64,000 nucleotides of DNA from contig CAZZMO010000004.1 in assembly GCA_964655475.1 (NCBI GenBank), positions 1-64,000 on the forward strand, given 5' to 3'. Positions within the stretch are counted from its first letter, which is position 1, and every line of letters begins with the position of its first letter. Below are positions 51,230 through 59,898 of this stretch, one piece after another. Position numbers and translations under genes: made by a program. Origin of the DNA: VGMA01 sp964655475. Lineage in GTDB: Bacteria; Chlamydiota; Chlamydiia; Chlamydiales; VGMA01. The notes under the pieces were generated by a model, which saw only the letters and a list, made by a program, of their open reading frames with translations, was not told the DNA's origin and did not search any database.

Positions 51230-51989
51230 AGAAACGGTCATTATCAGGGTTTACCGCGGTGAACCAGAGCAGCAATATTTTGAAGAGTTCGAACTCGCAA
51301 GAACTCCTGGTCTCAATATCATTTCTGCCCTCATGGACATTCAAAAGAAACCAGTGACCAAGCAAGGGAAAAAGACGACCCCCGTTGTATGGGAAAGTGC
51401 CTGTTTAGAAGAGGTGTGTGGATCTTGCTCCATGTTAATCAATGGAAGACCTCGCCAAGCATGCTCTGCCATCGTTGAAAATATCATCACTGAAACGAAG
51501 AGCTCTACCATTACTTTAGCTCCCTTCACCAAGTTTCCTCTCATTAAAGATCTCATCGTCGACCGCTCGCGGATGTTTGACAACCTCAAAAAAGTGAAGG
51601 CCTGGGTTCCTGTCGACCGGATGTACTCACATCACTACGGACCTACCATTACCCCCGTCCAACAAGGGGCGATGTACAAAGCCTCCACCTGCATGACCTG
51701 CGGCTGCTGTTCTGAAAGCTGTCCTCAAGTCAATAACAATTCCGCTTTCATGGGACCGGCTCCCATCAATCAAGTAAAGCTCTTCAACATGCACCCCGTC
51801 GGAAAGAACCTCAAACCCTCTCGCCTTCGCGCTCTCATGCAAGATGGGGGAATCTCCGAATGTGGCAATGCCCAAAACTGTCACCAGGTCTGCCCAAAGA
51901 AGATCCCCCTCACCGAAGCTATCGCCGACGTCGGCGGCCAGGTTTCTAGACAGATCTTCAAAGACCTCTTCAGCCTCCCCGAATCTTAA
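51219..51989 (+). CDS. sdhB: Succinate dehydrogenase iron-sulfur subunit
   Basis: A 256-residue protein. The 2Fe-2S ligands sit in CLEEVCGSCSMLING, and the 4Fe-4S and 3Fe-4S ligands in CMTCGCCSESCPQV and CGNAQNCHQVCPKKI. It passes electrons from SdhA to the quinone site. The start at 51219 lies inside the sdhA end (11-base overlap), preceded by GAGAG. A further in-frame codon at 51192 would add nine residues. Confidence 0.94.
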   Translation: MQDKETVIIRVYRGEPEQQYFEEFELARTPGLNIISALMDIQKKPVTKQGKKTTPVVWESACLEEVCGSCSMLINGRPRQACSAIVENIITETKSSTITLAPFTKFPLIKDLIVDRSRMFDNLKKVKAWVPVDRMYSHHYGPTITPVQQGAMYKASTCMTCGCCSESCPQVNNNSAFMGPAPINQVKLFNMHPVGKNLKPSRLRALMQDGGISECGNAQNCHQVCPKKIPLTEAIADVGGQVSRQIFKDLFSLPES

Positions 51990-52094
51990 CCTGATGACTC
52001 GCGGCTATTAAGAGACTGTCATTGATAACTAATAGCTTATCGCTAGAGTTACCCCTTTTATGTTATGATGAGCATCAAATAAGAGAGGGGTTTG

Positions 52095-53006
52095 ATGAGT
52101 TATATCGCCATAGAGAACGACAGAATCATTAACAAGATCAATTCTTTCGATGGGACAATAACCACATATAGCCCTTTGGTCTATCCCCCTTCACGTATTT
52201 TAAGCTCCATCGACCGTGAAACCATTTATGCGATTCACCCTAGTTATAATCGCTTTTCTATTGCAAAGAGGACAGTTCTTTCGACCCTAGATGTAGGAAA
52301 GCACCCGATCGATTTAGCCCTCTCAGGCGATGGTAGTAGAGTGTATGTCCTCAGTGATGTCAGTAAGACCGTTTCAGTGATCGACACAGCATCAAAAAAA
52401 GTCGTTCAAACAATCTCTGCTGATATTGGGGATGGATTTGCAACAGGGATTTCTGTAACTGCAGATAATGCCTTTATCTACATCTCCTATTCAGAGGTTT
52501 ATAGCCCCGATGGGCGTATGACGGGAGTCTTGTCTCGGATCAGGCTGAGCGATCTTCAAAGAACAGATTTTGATATGGGAGGGGATATCGTCCCCGGGAA
52601 GGCAGCAATCACTTCCACCGGAACAAAGTCTTTCATTTGCTGCGGACCAAACAATGCAGTAGCAATGGTAGAACTGACCATCTATGAAGAGATGAACTAT
52701 ATTGAGGTGCCAGGCAATCCAATAGACATCGTGATATTACCTGGTGATCAATATGCCTTTGTCACAAATCAATCGAGCAACCTCGTTTCTGTCCTCGACC
52801 TCGTCTACAGAAAACTACAAACCATCATTATGGTCGGCAATCATCCTCAAGGCCTCGCCTTTTCTTCCGATTATAAACACCTTTATGTAGCGAATACAGG
52901 GGACAAGACCATTTCTAAAATCGATGTAGCTTCAAGAAGCGTCATCGAAACACTCCCCATCACAGGGAACGCCCCCCTTTGGCTCGCCACCGCTCAATCA
53001 ACATAA
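52095..53006 (+). CDS. YVTN-family beta-propeller protein (first of three tandem copies)
   Basis: A 303-residue cytosol-type propeller without signal peptide. Blades include VYVLSDVSKTVSVIDTASKK, PIDIVILPGDQYAFVTNQSS and PQGLAFSSDYKHLYVANTGD. It ends APLWLAT, matched by PVWAATGK and PLWVATG in the next two genes. Start ATG 52095 follows GAGAGGGG. It is set 105 bases after sdhB and is followed by a large hairpin. Ligand unknown. Confidence 0.85.
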   Translation: MSYIAIENDRIINKINSFDGTITTYSPLVYPPSRILSSIDRETIYAIHPSYNRFSIAKRTVLSTLDVGKHPIDLALSGDGSRVYVLSDVSKTVSVIDTASKKVVQTISADIGDGFATGISVTADNAFIYISYSEVYSPDGRMTGVLSRIRLSDLQRTDFDMGGDIVPGKAAITSTGTKSFICCGPNNAVAMVELTIYEEMNYIEVPGNPIDIVILPGDQYAFVTNQSSNLVSVLDLVYRKLQTIIMVGNHPQGLAFSSDYKHLYVANTGDKTISKIDVASRSVIETLPITGNAPLWLATAQST

Positions 53007-53034
53007 AGATTTTCAACAGACCTGTTTGAAGGGG

Positions 53035-53073
53035 AGGAAGAAGGCCTTGCGCATCGCGCAAGGCCTTCTTCCT
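53035..53073. terminator. 18-pair perfect hairpin between convergent genes
   Basis: Positions 53035-53052 pair perfectly with 53056-53073 around an ATC loop. It lies between the YVTN stop at 53006 and the small minus-strand gene ending at 53124, so it could end both. There is no T-run. Eight bases later is CAAAGCTTCG (53081-53090), the word that also follows the hairpin at 28387-28415. Confidence 0.75.
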
Positions 53074-53123
53074 CTATTGCCAAAGCTTCGAAGAAGCACT
53101 TTTGCTAATCTTCTAGAGAAAGC

Positions 53124-53276
53124 TTACTTCTTGCGTCTTCGTCGTTTTGGTTTTTGTGTAGTGTCAGGAATAACGATCGGTTCATTCATGCACTGTAAAC
53201 ATTTCGATCCGTTGGGAAGAATGTCACATGCGAGTGAACAGAGGATGTTATCTAACTTGTCTTGAATGTTACTCAT
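53124..53276 (-). CDS. 50-residue Cys-rich protein with a basic tail
   Basis: A short reading frame with an excellent ribosome site (AGGAG, seven bases before the ATG at 53276). The peptide runs MSNIQDKLDNILCSLACD, then ILPNGSKCLQCMNEPIV and ends in a KPKRRRRKK tail. Four Cys at about 13, 17, 26 and 29 (C-x3-C-x8-C-x2-C) could bind zinc or an iron-sulfur cluster. The basic end suggests nucleic acid binding or a targeting signal. It lies antisense between two YVTN genes. Real translation is likely but not proven, since it is only 50 codons. Confidence 0.5.
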   Translation of the reverse strand: MSNIQDKLDNILCSLACDILPNGSKCLQCMNEPIVIPDTTQKPKRRRRKK

Positions 53277-53402
53277 ATTTAACTCCTATGGTTTCTTTAT
53301 ATATTAACAAAGGGAAAATGGCTGAATCTACTTTGTTTATAAAGAACGAGTTACGGGTGGTTGATTCCTTATTTGCTATCATTAAAGAAAAAGGAACAAG
53401 TC

Positions 53403-54299
53403 ATGGCTTTCATTACAATTTCAATGAATAAGAAAATGGCGCTCATTAATAGTAGCGGCTCAGTGAGCTATCCATATACCTATAGTCAAACGCCCTACCG
53501 CATTATGAGCTCTCCAGATCGCAATACGGTGTATAGCGTTCATCCTGAAGGGGATCAGCTGTCAGTTTCAACAGGTACTTCTGTTTCGTATATCAAGGTG
53601 GGTGATTATCCGATTGACTGTACCATGTCAAAGGATGGGAAGGTCGCTTATGTGCTCAATCAAAAAGGAAAGTCAGTCAGCATCATTGATTTAGTCAGTA
53701 AAACAGTCACTAAGACCATATCAGGTATTGGTGAGGGGGGTGCGGGTATTGCTGTAGATCATGCTGGAAAATATATCTATGTCAGTTTTGCTAATTACGA
53801 TTTGGATAAAGCAGCTTGGCACTCGATTCTAAAACGGATTACTCTCAGTGATTCTTCAAGTAAACAAATCGATCTAGGTGCGAATGCGATACCAGGAAAG
53901 CTTGCCATTTCGAAAAATGATCAATTTGCTTATGTCTGCTGCTCAGGAACAAATAAATTAGCTCGGATCGATCTCGCTACTTTTGCAAAAGCGCAAGATA
54001 TTGGTGTAGGAGCGAATCCGATTGATGTGGTGATATCTCCTGATGATCTATTTGTCTATGTGTCGAACCACTCAGCAACAACGGTATCGATGATCAATAG
54101 ATCTACTCATGTAGTCGAAAAGCACATCACTGTTGGGACGAATCCACAAGGGATTGCGATTTCTGATGATGGTCTCTATCTTTACGCTGTCAATCCTGCT
54201 GACTACACTGTTTCTAAAGTAAGCATAGCAGAGAAAAAAGAGATCCAAAAAATTTCTATTTCAGGAACCATCCCTGTATGGGCAGCAACAGGAAAGTAA
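53403..54299 (+). CDS. YVTN-family beta-propeller protein (second of three tandem copies)
   Basis: A 298-residue paralogue of the gene at 52095. Blades include VAYVLNQKGKSVSIIDLVSK, NPIDVVISPDDLFVYVSNHS and NPQGIAISDDGLYLYAVNPA. No signal peptide. ATG 53403 has AAGGA seven bases before it; an open extension to 53361 has no ribosome site. The next paralogue begins four bases after its stop, so they are cotranscribed. Function unknown. Confidence 0.85.
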   Translation: MAFITISMNKKMALINSSGSVSYPYTYSQTPYRIMSSPDRNTVYSVHPEGDQLSVSTGTSVSYIKVGDYPIDCTMSKDGKVAYVLNQKGKSVSIIDLVSKTVTKTISGIGEGGAGIAVDHAGKYIYVSFANYDLDKAAWHSILKRITLSDSSSKQIDLGANAIPGKLAISKNDQFAYVCCSGTNKLARIDLATFAKAQDIGVGANPIDVVISPDDLFVYVSNHSATTVSMINRSTHVVEKHITVGTNPQGIAISDDGLYLYAVNPADYTVSKVSIAEKKEIQKISISGTIPVWAATGK

Positions 54300-54302
54300 A
54301 TT

Positions 54303-55172
54303 ATGGCCTACGTTACTGGAGAGAAGCAATACCAGATCATGCCGATCAATGGTATGACACAAAGTATAGAGACGGCAATTACTGTAGAGAACATCCCTTC
54401 ACGGATTGTGAGCGATTCTTATCGTTCAATTATTTATGCTGTGAACCCTGAGAACAATTCATTAAGTATCTTAAAGAGAAATGATTCTGAGACGATTATT
54501 CCTGTAGGGAAATATCCGATGGACCTTTCGATATCTCAAGATGGATATAGTGTCTATGTTCTGAATCAAAAGAGTTATTCTGTCTCTATTCTCGATACTG
54601 TTACGGAAAAAATCACTACGATGTCTGATATTGGACCTGCTCCATCAGGGATCGCCATCTCTTCTCATAAGCGCTATCTTGCAGTTTCCAATCAAACAGG
54701 GTCGCTCAATGTCTATGATCTCACGAAGAAGGGATATGCGATGGTCATTCTTGGAGTCGATATTTTTCCAGGAAAGATTGCGATCACTCATGATGAGAAG
54801 TATGTCTACGTCTGTTCTGCTCGGTCATCAAGTGTAGTTCTTGTTGATATTCAGACCATGACTAAGGTGGGTGAGTTTTTCAATATGGGAATGCCTACTG
54901 ATATTGTAATCGACTCAAAAGATCAGTATGTTTATGTAACAGATCACCATGGGCATCAAGTCTTTGTCATCAATCACAAAACAAGAAAGCTAGAAACAAG
55001 CTCCATATTAGTAGGAACTAACCCTCAAGGATTAGCTCTATCTAGTGATGGAACGTTTCTTTATGTAGCCAATTCAGGGACTAATACAGTGTCTGCTATT
55101 GAGCTCGCTACGAAAGTAGAGGAAAAGATCTCCTTCAAGAACTTTACTCCTCTTTGGGTTGCTACTGGTTGA
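54303..55172 (+). CDS. YVTN-family beta-propeller protein (third of three tandem copies)
   Basis: A 289-residue paralogue beginning MAYVTGEKQYQIMPING. Blades include VYVLNQKSYSVSILDTVTEK, YVYVCSARSSSVVLVDIQTM and NPQGLALSSDGTFLYVANSG. It is the last gene of the array; a 15-pair inverted repeat covers its stop codon. No signal peptide. Confidence 0.85.
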   Translation: MAYVTGEKQYQIMPINGMTQSIETAITVENIPSRIVSDSYRSIIYAVNPENNSLSILKRNDSETIIPVGKYPMDLSISQDGYSVYVLNQKSYSVSILDTVTEKITTMSDIGPAPSGIAISSHKRYLAVSNQTGSLNVYDLTKKGYAMVILGVDIFPGKIAITHDEKYVYVCSARSSSVVLVDIQTMTKVGEFFNMGMPTDIVIDSKDQYVYVTDHHGHQVFVINHKTRKLETSSILVGTNPQGLALSSDGTFLYVANSGTNTVSAIELATKVEEKISFKNFTPLWVATG

Positions 55173-55199
55173 AAAGCTGTAAAGTTACAGCTTTTCAAC
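55168..55199. terminator. Hairpin between the YVTN array and the PfkB-type gene
   Basis: GTTGAAAAGCTGTAA (55168-55182) and TTACAGCTTTTCAAC (55185-55199) are perfect inverted copies, two bases apart, so the working loop must be four bases or more. It spans the stop of the last YVTN gene and sits six bases from the stop of the convergent kinase gene. A bidirectional terminator is likely. Confidence 0.7.
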
Positions 55200-55205
55200 G
55201 ATTAT

Positions 55206-56405
55206 TTATGCTTCAAGAAGAGCAACTTTTCGAGCTGTTTTTGCCATTTCGACATAATTAGATGCAGCAACCTGGTTTTTCCCTAGATCTTCTTGTATGA
55301 TGAACTCGATATCTTCTATGATAGCATTCCATTTCTCTTCGGGGATTTCTGCACCTATTTCAGCGACTACCGCTCCACCAACACGATTAGCAGCCTGTAG
55401 ACATGCAAGCATGGAGCATTGTTTTCTAAAAGCAACTAAGAAAGAGCCAGCAAAAAAATCTCCTGCTCCATCAGTATCTTCGACCCTATCTATAGGGAAA
55501 GCGAGGGAGGAAAATTCTTCACCTCCAATAAATACAGTAGCTCCTTCGCTCCCTTGTTTAATGACAGCGATTCGATGAGCTAGAGAGAGATCAATAACTT
55601 GTTCTTCTTTAGAAAGAGAGCAAGAAAGCATTTCCCCCGCTTCTTTATTGGTAGTCGTTTGAGAAAGGATTCTAGCTTCTTCTTGATTAGCAAATAGAAT
55701 ATCTACATTTTCTAAAAGATCGAAAAACACCTCGCGATAGTTCTCAACAAGTGGTTCACATCCGAGATCGAGTACAACAACGGCTCCTGCTTCTTGAGCA
55801 AGTTCCATCGCTTTTTTGATGAATTCATGAGTATATTCTTTAACCATGAACCCTTCAAATTGGACAATTTTTACTCCTTCAAACTGTTCTCTCGTCAATA
55901 AGTCAGGAGATAGATCATGACTTAGAGTTGGATAAACACGGAAGATCCGCTCACCAGTTTCCTCATCAATAAGTGCAACGACTTGAGACATCTGTTTGAT
56001 AGTCGGCTGTCTTATTAATTGCACCTCTATAGATTGCATTGCATTGATGTAACGGTGATTTTCAGGATGATCCCCTAGTTTACAAAAGTAAGCAGCAGCA
56101 TGGGTGAATCGGCCGTAGACTTTGGCTACATTGGAAGAGCTTCCTCCAGGAAATTGCCAAATTCTACCGATGGAAATCTGTTCTGCTTTGTCGATGAGAG
56201 CATTAAACTCATCAATGTTTTCAATTTGTGTCCATGTGCCTGCTTTAGCTAATTCTGCTTTGAAAAAGTCATTAGGGACTCTGATGATCTTATCACTGCA
56301 AGGGGTTCCAAACCCTAGGTATTCATATCTATTCTCTTGCTTTTCTGAAGTGGGAATTTCTTCTCTTACAACTCGATCATCGCCTGATCCTAAGGTCCTT
56401 AACAT
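55206..56405 (-). CDS. PfkB-family carbohydrate/nucleoside kinase
   Basis: A 399-residue ribokinase-fold enzyme. The N-terminal signature is QFPGGSSSNVAKVYGRFT, the C-terminal one VEDTDGAGDFFAGSFLVAFR, with the catalytic Asp in DGAGD. The segment YLGFGTPCSDKIIRVPNDFF leads a long, adenosine-kinase-like lid. Substrate not deducible: adenosine, ribose or a sugar phosphate are options. Size is larger than usual (300-340). GAGGA lies eight bases before the ATG. It stands 47 bases downstream of lplA on the same strand. Confidence 0.8.
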   Translation of the reverse strand: MLRTLGSGDDRVVREEIPTSEKQENRYEYLGFGTPCSDKIIRVPNDFFKAELAKAGTWTQIENIDEFNALIDKAEQISIGRIWQFPGGSSSNVAKVYGRFTHAAAYFCKLGDHPENHRYINAMQSIEVQLIRQPTIKQMSQVVALIDEETGERIFRVYPTLSHDLSPDLLTREQFEGVKIVQFEGFMVKEYTHEFIKKAMELAQEAGAVVVLDLGCEPLVENYREVFFDLLENVDILFANQEEARILSQTTTNKEAGEMLSCSLSKEEQVIDLSLAHRIAVIKQGSEGATVFIGGEEFSSLAFPIDRVEDTDGAGDFFAGSFLVAFRKQCSMLACLQAANRVGGAVVAEIGAEIPEEKWNAIIEDIEFIIQEDLGKNQVAASNYVEMAKTARKVALLEA

Positions 56406-56452
56406 ATAGCCATTCCTCTATAAAATGAGGGAAATTCTAGGGAGAGGCGTCT

Positions 56453-57154
56453 TTATTGGCAAATGAATAAAGTTGCTTTTCGGTGGGGTTTTTCTAAGAG
56501 GGTATCTATTTCTTTTATGGATAGGGATTCTAGGGGATAGAGAGTAGACAAATAGTTTTTCAGCTGATGAAAAAAGTCCTCTTTAGAGGGAAATAGGGAC
56601 TTTAATGTGGTGAGAAAATCGGTGTGAGATCTGCCACTTCGATAGGAAGGGGTCTTTTTTGGCATTTGAAGGTAGTCCATATTTTCGGGAGAGAAGTCAT
56701 AGAGAAAACTCGTGTGGTGGAGCCATTTTGTCCTTTGAATGTACTGGGCATTTCCCCCCATTTTCCTCTCGCCAATTACATAGTCATTTTCCCGAAAGGA
56801 GAAGGTGGGGATCTGAAGCGCTGCTTTGTAGAAATCGGTGCTCCACTGCATGATCTTTTCAGGGAAAGGGGAAAAAGGGTGGCTTGTTTTTTGAAAGATG
56901 AAGGAGACAAAGAGGGTGTTTTCGTCGATGATCACTGTCCCACCACCACTATAGCGGCGGATGACAGGGATCTGATGCTCTTTCACTTTGTCCATGTATA
57001 AAAGCTCATCGGGGTCCCCTGAAATCCCCATCACAATTGCTCTCGGAGAGCCGTAATTCAGAACACAAACATCATCGTCAGAAAGGCGGAGGATCGCCTC
57101 TTCCATGGCAAGTTGCTCTTTGATGGGAACGTTTCGGAGTTCAAGGAGCTTCAT
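56453..57154 (-). CDS. lplA: Lipoate-protein ligase A-like enzyme
   Basis: A 233-residue LplA/LipB-family protein. Signature parts are VCVLNYGSPRAIVMGI, VIRRYSGGGTVIIDEN (lipoyl-AMP binding), NDYVIGERKMGGNAQYIQRT with the catalytic Lys region, and WLHHTSFLYDF. It attaches scavenged lipoate to E2 and H proteins. It has no separate C-terminal accessory domain, as in short LplA forms. It overlaps the preceding gene by 4 bases, so it is coupled to an operon that begins with a sensor kinase. Confidence 0.85.
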   Translation of the reverse strand: MKLLELRNVPIKEQLAMEEAILRLSDDDVCVLNYGSPRAIVMGISGDPDELLYMDKVKEHQIPVIRRYSGGGTVIIDENTLFVSFIFQKTSHPFSPFPEKIMQWSTDFYKAALQIPTFSFRENDYVIGERKMGGNAQYIQRTKWLHHTSFLYDFSPENMDYLQMPKKTPSYRSGRSHTDFLTTLKSLFPSKEDFFHQLKNYLSTLYPLESLSIKEIDTLLEKPHRKATLFICQ

Positions 57155-57585
57155 TGGGTCAGAAGAGAGATGATGTCAGAGGTTTTGATGATTTGGAATT
57201 GCTTACCTTGAAGGCCTTGGAGTGTGAGGAGGAGAAGATATCCCCCTTGCAAAGGCTCTAAAGAGGTGACATTCGTAAGCTCGCTCCCATCAGCGAGGCG
57301 AAAGACTACTTTGCCGACCGCGTGGGCTGCTAGGAGGTTAAACGCCGTTTTCCAGTCCGCTGCAATCGTTTCAGGATTGACGATCATGACCCCGGAGATG
57401 GCAGGGAGGCTCTTCGGCTCCTCTGGCTTTATGGTCGCTGCAAGAGCTTGTTGGTTGACATTTTTTTGGATTGTTTGCTGCTCTTTTTTGAACATGTCAT
57501 TGACACTTTTAGAAGATAGAGGGCCCTGATTGTCTGCTGCATAGAGTGAGGGTATCACCCCTAACAGGAAAAGCCATTTTTTCAC
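57151..57585 (-). CDS. Small exported protein of unknown function
   Basis: A 144-residue protein with a signal peptide (MKKWLFLLGVIPSLYA). The mature part has a Gln/Lys-rich helix (VNDMFKKEQQTIQKNVNQQA) and a strand-rich C-terminal domain (KVVFRLADGSELTNVTSLEP). No family recognised. It overlaps both neighbours by 4 bases, so it is coupled between a receiver protein and lplA. Confidence 0.65.
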   Translation of the reverse strand: MKKWLFLLGVIPSLYAADNQGPLSSKSVNDMFKKEQQTIQKNVNQQALAATIKPEEPKSLPAISGVMIVNPETIAADWKTAFNLLAAHAVGKVVFRLADGSELTNVTSLEPLQGGYLLLLTLQGLQGKQFQIIKTSDIISLLTQ

Positions 57586-58421
57586 TCTTCACCTCCCAAA
57601 TAATAAATAATCTGTTCTTTCCCTGATTTTGCCTCAACGAGGCATTGTCTCGCAACGCGAATCATTTCTTCGAGAGAAGGGAAGAAGATCTCTTTTTCTA
57701 CATCTTGGCTTACGACTCCCATAAATACCTGAGGAGAGGAAAAGGCTTCTTGCCACTCATGGGCAAAAGGGAGGGCTTTCTTGGCTCCCATTCCGTTGAA
57801 AATAAAAATATTGACCCCACTCCCAACAGGGATGATGAGATCGTAGGTTTTGAATGAGGAGGGGATCATCAAGGGGCCAGAATCAACCATGATGATCGTA
57901 ATCGCCTCTTTTTTTAAGATCGCTTTTTGGATTTTGAGAGCATCCGTTTTATTAAAAATCATCCTTTTCTTCAGAGATTCTTGGCTATTGTTAGGGCGGG
58001 TGAGTGGGGAGAGTGTATCGATTTTTTTGTGTGCTTCTTGATATTTTTTTGCATGGGCGAGTTTGATGAAGAGCTCCTCTTCTTCGAGTGGTTCATGGAG
58101 AAGATCGAGGACCCCCGCTTTTTTCAAACTCTCTTGGTAGGTTTTCTTGAGATTCGAAGAGATCACCAAAATGGGGATGAAGTGGAGATCTTTGGACTGT
58201 TTGAGTTCTTTGCAGAATGGGAGGATTTTTTCAGAAAAATTCTCATCATCAATCACGATTACATCGGTATGCATATTGCGAAGGTCTTCTGGCGAAGTCG
58301 TTTTCGGAGACATGGTGTAGACATGATATTTTTCAAAGAGCTTATGACGTAAAAAAATGGAGTGCATTTCTGTATCGCTGATGAGAAGAAGAGTGGGATA
58401 GGGATCTCTAAATAGTGTCAT
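57582..58421 (-). CDS. Degenerate receiver fused to a degenerate GGDEF-like domain
   Basis: A 279-residue protein. The N-terminal receiver keeps the Asp (DVIVIDDENF, about residue 58), but the conserved switch Lys is replaced by Glu (LLHEPLEEEE, about 110). The C-terminal 150 residues match the diguanylate-cyclase fold in outline: YDLIIPVGSGVNIFIFNG stands where R-x-G-G-D-E-F is expected, then FMGVVSQDVEKE for the SxGIA strand and MIRVARQCLVEAKSGKEQII for the 'ADxALYxAKxxGRNxV' helix. The active GGDEF is GSGVN here, so it cannot make c-di-GMP; it may bind a nucleotide or protein. Overlaps both neighbours by 4 bases. Confidence 0.65.
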   Translation of the reverse strand: MTLFRDPYPTLLLISDTEMHSIFLRHKLFEKYHVYTMSPKTTSPEDLRNMHTDVIVIDDENFSEKILPFCKELKQSKDLHFIPILVISSNLKKTYQESLKKAGVLDLLHEPLEEEELFIKLAHAKKYQEAHKKIDTLSPLTRPNNSQESLKKRMIFNKTDALKIQKAILKKEAITIIMVDSGPLMIPSSFKTYDLIIPVGSGVNIFIFNGMGAKKALPFAHEWQEAFSSPQVFMGVVSQDVEKEIFFPSLEEMIRVARQCLVEAKSGKEQIIYYLGGEE

Positions 58422-58783
58422 AGTGACACCTCGGTCAGTATGAGTCGGAAACTTTCTTCAGTAAGAGGCTTTCTAAGGAAGAGGACGGAGTGTTCTTTTG
58501 CCTTTTTTTTATCATCAGGATCGATCGAAATGGTGAGCATGACGATAGGGGAACATAAAGGGATCTCTTTTCGGTATCTTGTAAGAAATTGCCATCCATT
58601 CATCCGAGGCATATTGATATCGAGTAGAATCAAAGAGGGGGGTGGGTGGATCTTTAAAAAGGAAAGAGCCTCTTCACCATCATGAGCTACATCTACTCTG
58701 GCGACGAGTCCGCTATGGCGAACAACGTATGTTGTATAGAGATTGGTGTCATCGTCATCATCAATAATGAGTAGGCTATCCAT
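58418..58783 (-). CDS. Single-domain response regulator
   Basis: A 121-residue receiver without output domain. It has IIDDDDDTNL, phospho-acceptor Asp at residue 55 (LILLDINMPRMNGW), MLT and Lys at about 105 (LRKPL), so it should be active. Receivers of this type pair with phytochrome-like kinases (IIDDDD-x-x-N pattern). ATG 58783 is chosen, eight bases inside the end of the kinase gene; a much longer open frame upstream lies within the kinase. Confidence 0.85.
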   Translation of the reverse strand: MDSLLIIDDDDDTNLYTTYVVRHSGLVARVDVAHDGEEALSFLKIHPPPSLILLDINMPRMNGWQFLTRYRKEIPLCSPIVMLTISIDPDDKKKAKEHSVLFLRKPLTEESFRLILTEVSL

Positions 58784-59843
58784 TGTAGAGATCCTTCGCG
58801 ATAGAAAAATAGAAGGTGCTCCCTTCTCCAAAGGTTGATTCTGCCCAAATTTCTCCTTCGTGGAGATTCGCAATCTTTTTGCAGTAGGCAAGGCCAATCC
58901 CTGTCCCTTCATATTCAGAATGTTTATAGTAGCGGTGAAAGGGTTCAAAGAGCTTTGTGAAGAATGTAGGATCGATCCCTACTCCATGATCTTTCACTGA
59001 AAAGATCCACTCAGTACTCGTTTCTTCCGCTGAAAGAAGGATCAGAGGGGGAGCTCCTGGTTTTTGGAACTTGATCCCATTGGTGATGAGGTTTTGTAAC
59101 AGTTGTTTAAATTCTAATGGATAACCTCTGATGGAGGGGAGGGGAGAGAGGACTTTGATGTCTGCTTTTGTCGTTTGGATGAGAGTTCCTAAGTCGATGA
59201 AGATCTCTTGCAAAATCTCTTCACATTCAATCCCATCTACCACAAGTGATCCTTGATTGACTTTAAGAAGAAGCAAGAGATTGTGGATTAACTGAGACAT
59301 CCTCTCGCTTGAGTGGACAATCCCATTCAAGAAGATCTTACTCTCTGCATCTATTTGATGCTCGAGTCTTTTTTGTAAAATGAAGGCAGATTGCTGCAGG
59401 GTATTTAATGGTTCTTGCAAATTGTGAGAGGCGATGTAGACAAATTGCTCTAGCTCAGAGTTCAGTTGCTTGAGCCATGCCTCTTGTTTCTTCGCATCAG
59501 AGAGACTCTTACACGTCAAAAGAAAGTAGTAATTGCTGTTCGAGAGGATGGGGGATAGGTGGAGATCGATTTGGAATTCTTCCCCATTTTTCTTTAACCC
59601 GTAGATTTCTAGGCTTTTCCATTTTCGACGCTCCTCTTCTGAGGAGAGGTACTCTTCCCTGATGCGGAGGTGATGTTCTCTAAATCGTTGAGAGATCAGA
59701 AGTTCTACGATTTGATTTTCCATTTCAGTGGTTTTATATCCAAAGAGCTTTTCAGCTTGTGAGTTCATCATTAAAATCATCCCTTGCTGATTTATAAGTA
59801 TCGCAGCATCAGGAATCGCTTCTAATAAACTTTCTAATCTCAT
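58776..59843 (-). CDS. PAS-domain histidine kinase
   Basis: A 355-residue soluble kinase. Residues 1-115 are a PAS domain (LLEAIPDAAILINQQGMILM, LFGYKTTEM), then a HisKA with phospho-His at residue 140 (FVYIASHNLQEPLNTLQQSA), and an HATPase domain (LQNLITNGIKF N box, VKDHGVGID G1, YEGTGIGLAYCKKI G2). No membrane helix, so it senses an internal signal. It is the first gene of a leftward operon and divergent from the Hpt gene by 55 bases. Confidence 0.92.
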   Translation of the reverse strand: MRLESLLEAIPDAAILINQQGMILMMNSQAEKLFGYKTTEMENQIVELLISQRFREHHLRIREEYLSSEEERRKWKSLEIYGLKKNGEEFQIDLHLSPILSNSNYYFLLTCKSLSDAKKQEAWLKQLNSELEQFVYIASHNLQEPLNTLQQSAFILQKRLEHQIDAESKIFLNGIVHSSERMSQLIHNLLLLLKVNQGSLVVDGIECEEILQEIFIDLGTLIQTTKADIKVLSPLPSIRGYPLEFKQLLQNLITNGIKFQKPGAPPLILLSAEETSTEWIFSVKDHGVGIDPTFFTKLFEPFHRYYKHSEYEGTGIGLAYCKKIANLHEGEIWAESTFGEGSTFYFSIAKDLYNG

Positions 59844-59898
59844 GTTCGCGATATTAAAAAAATTGCAATTTTATGACTATTTCTTTTATCAAAATAAT

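Noticed and set aside
51990..52091. GATAA/TTATC inverted repeat after sdhB as a terminator
   Set aside because: The stem is only five A/T-rich pairs and no T-run follows.
53026..53265. 79-codon plus-strand frame
   Set aside because: It runs through the terminator hairpin and is antisense to the better supported 50-residue gene.
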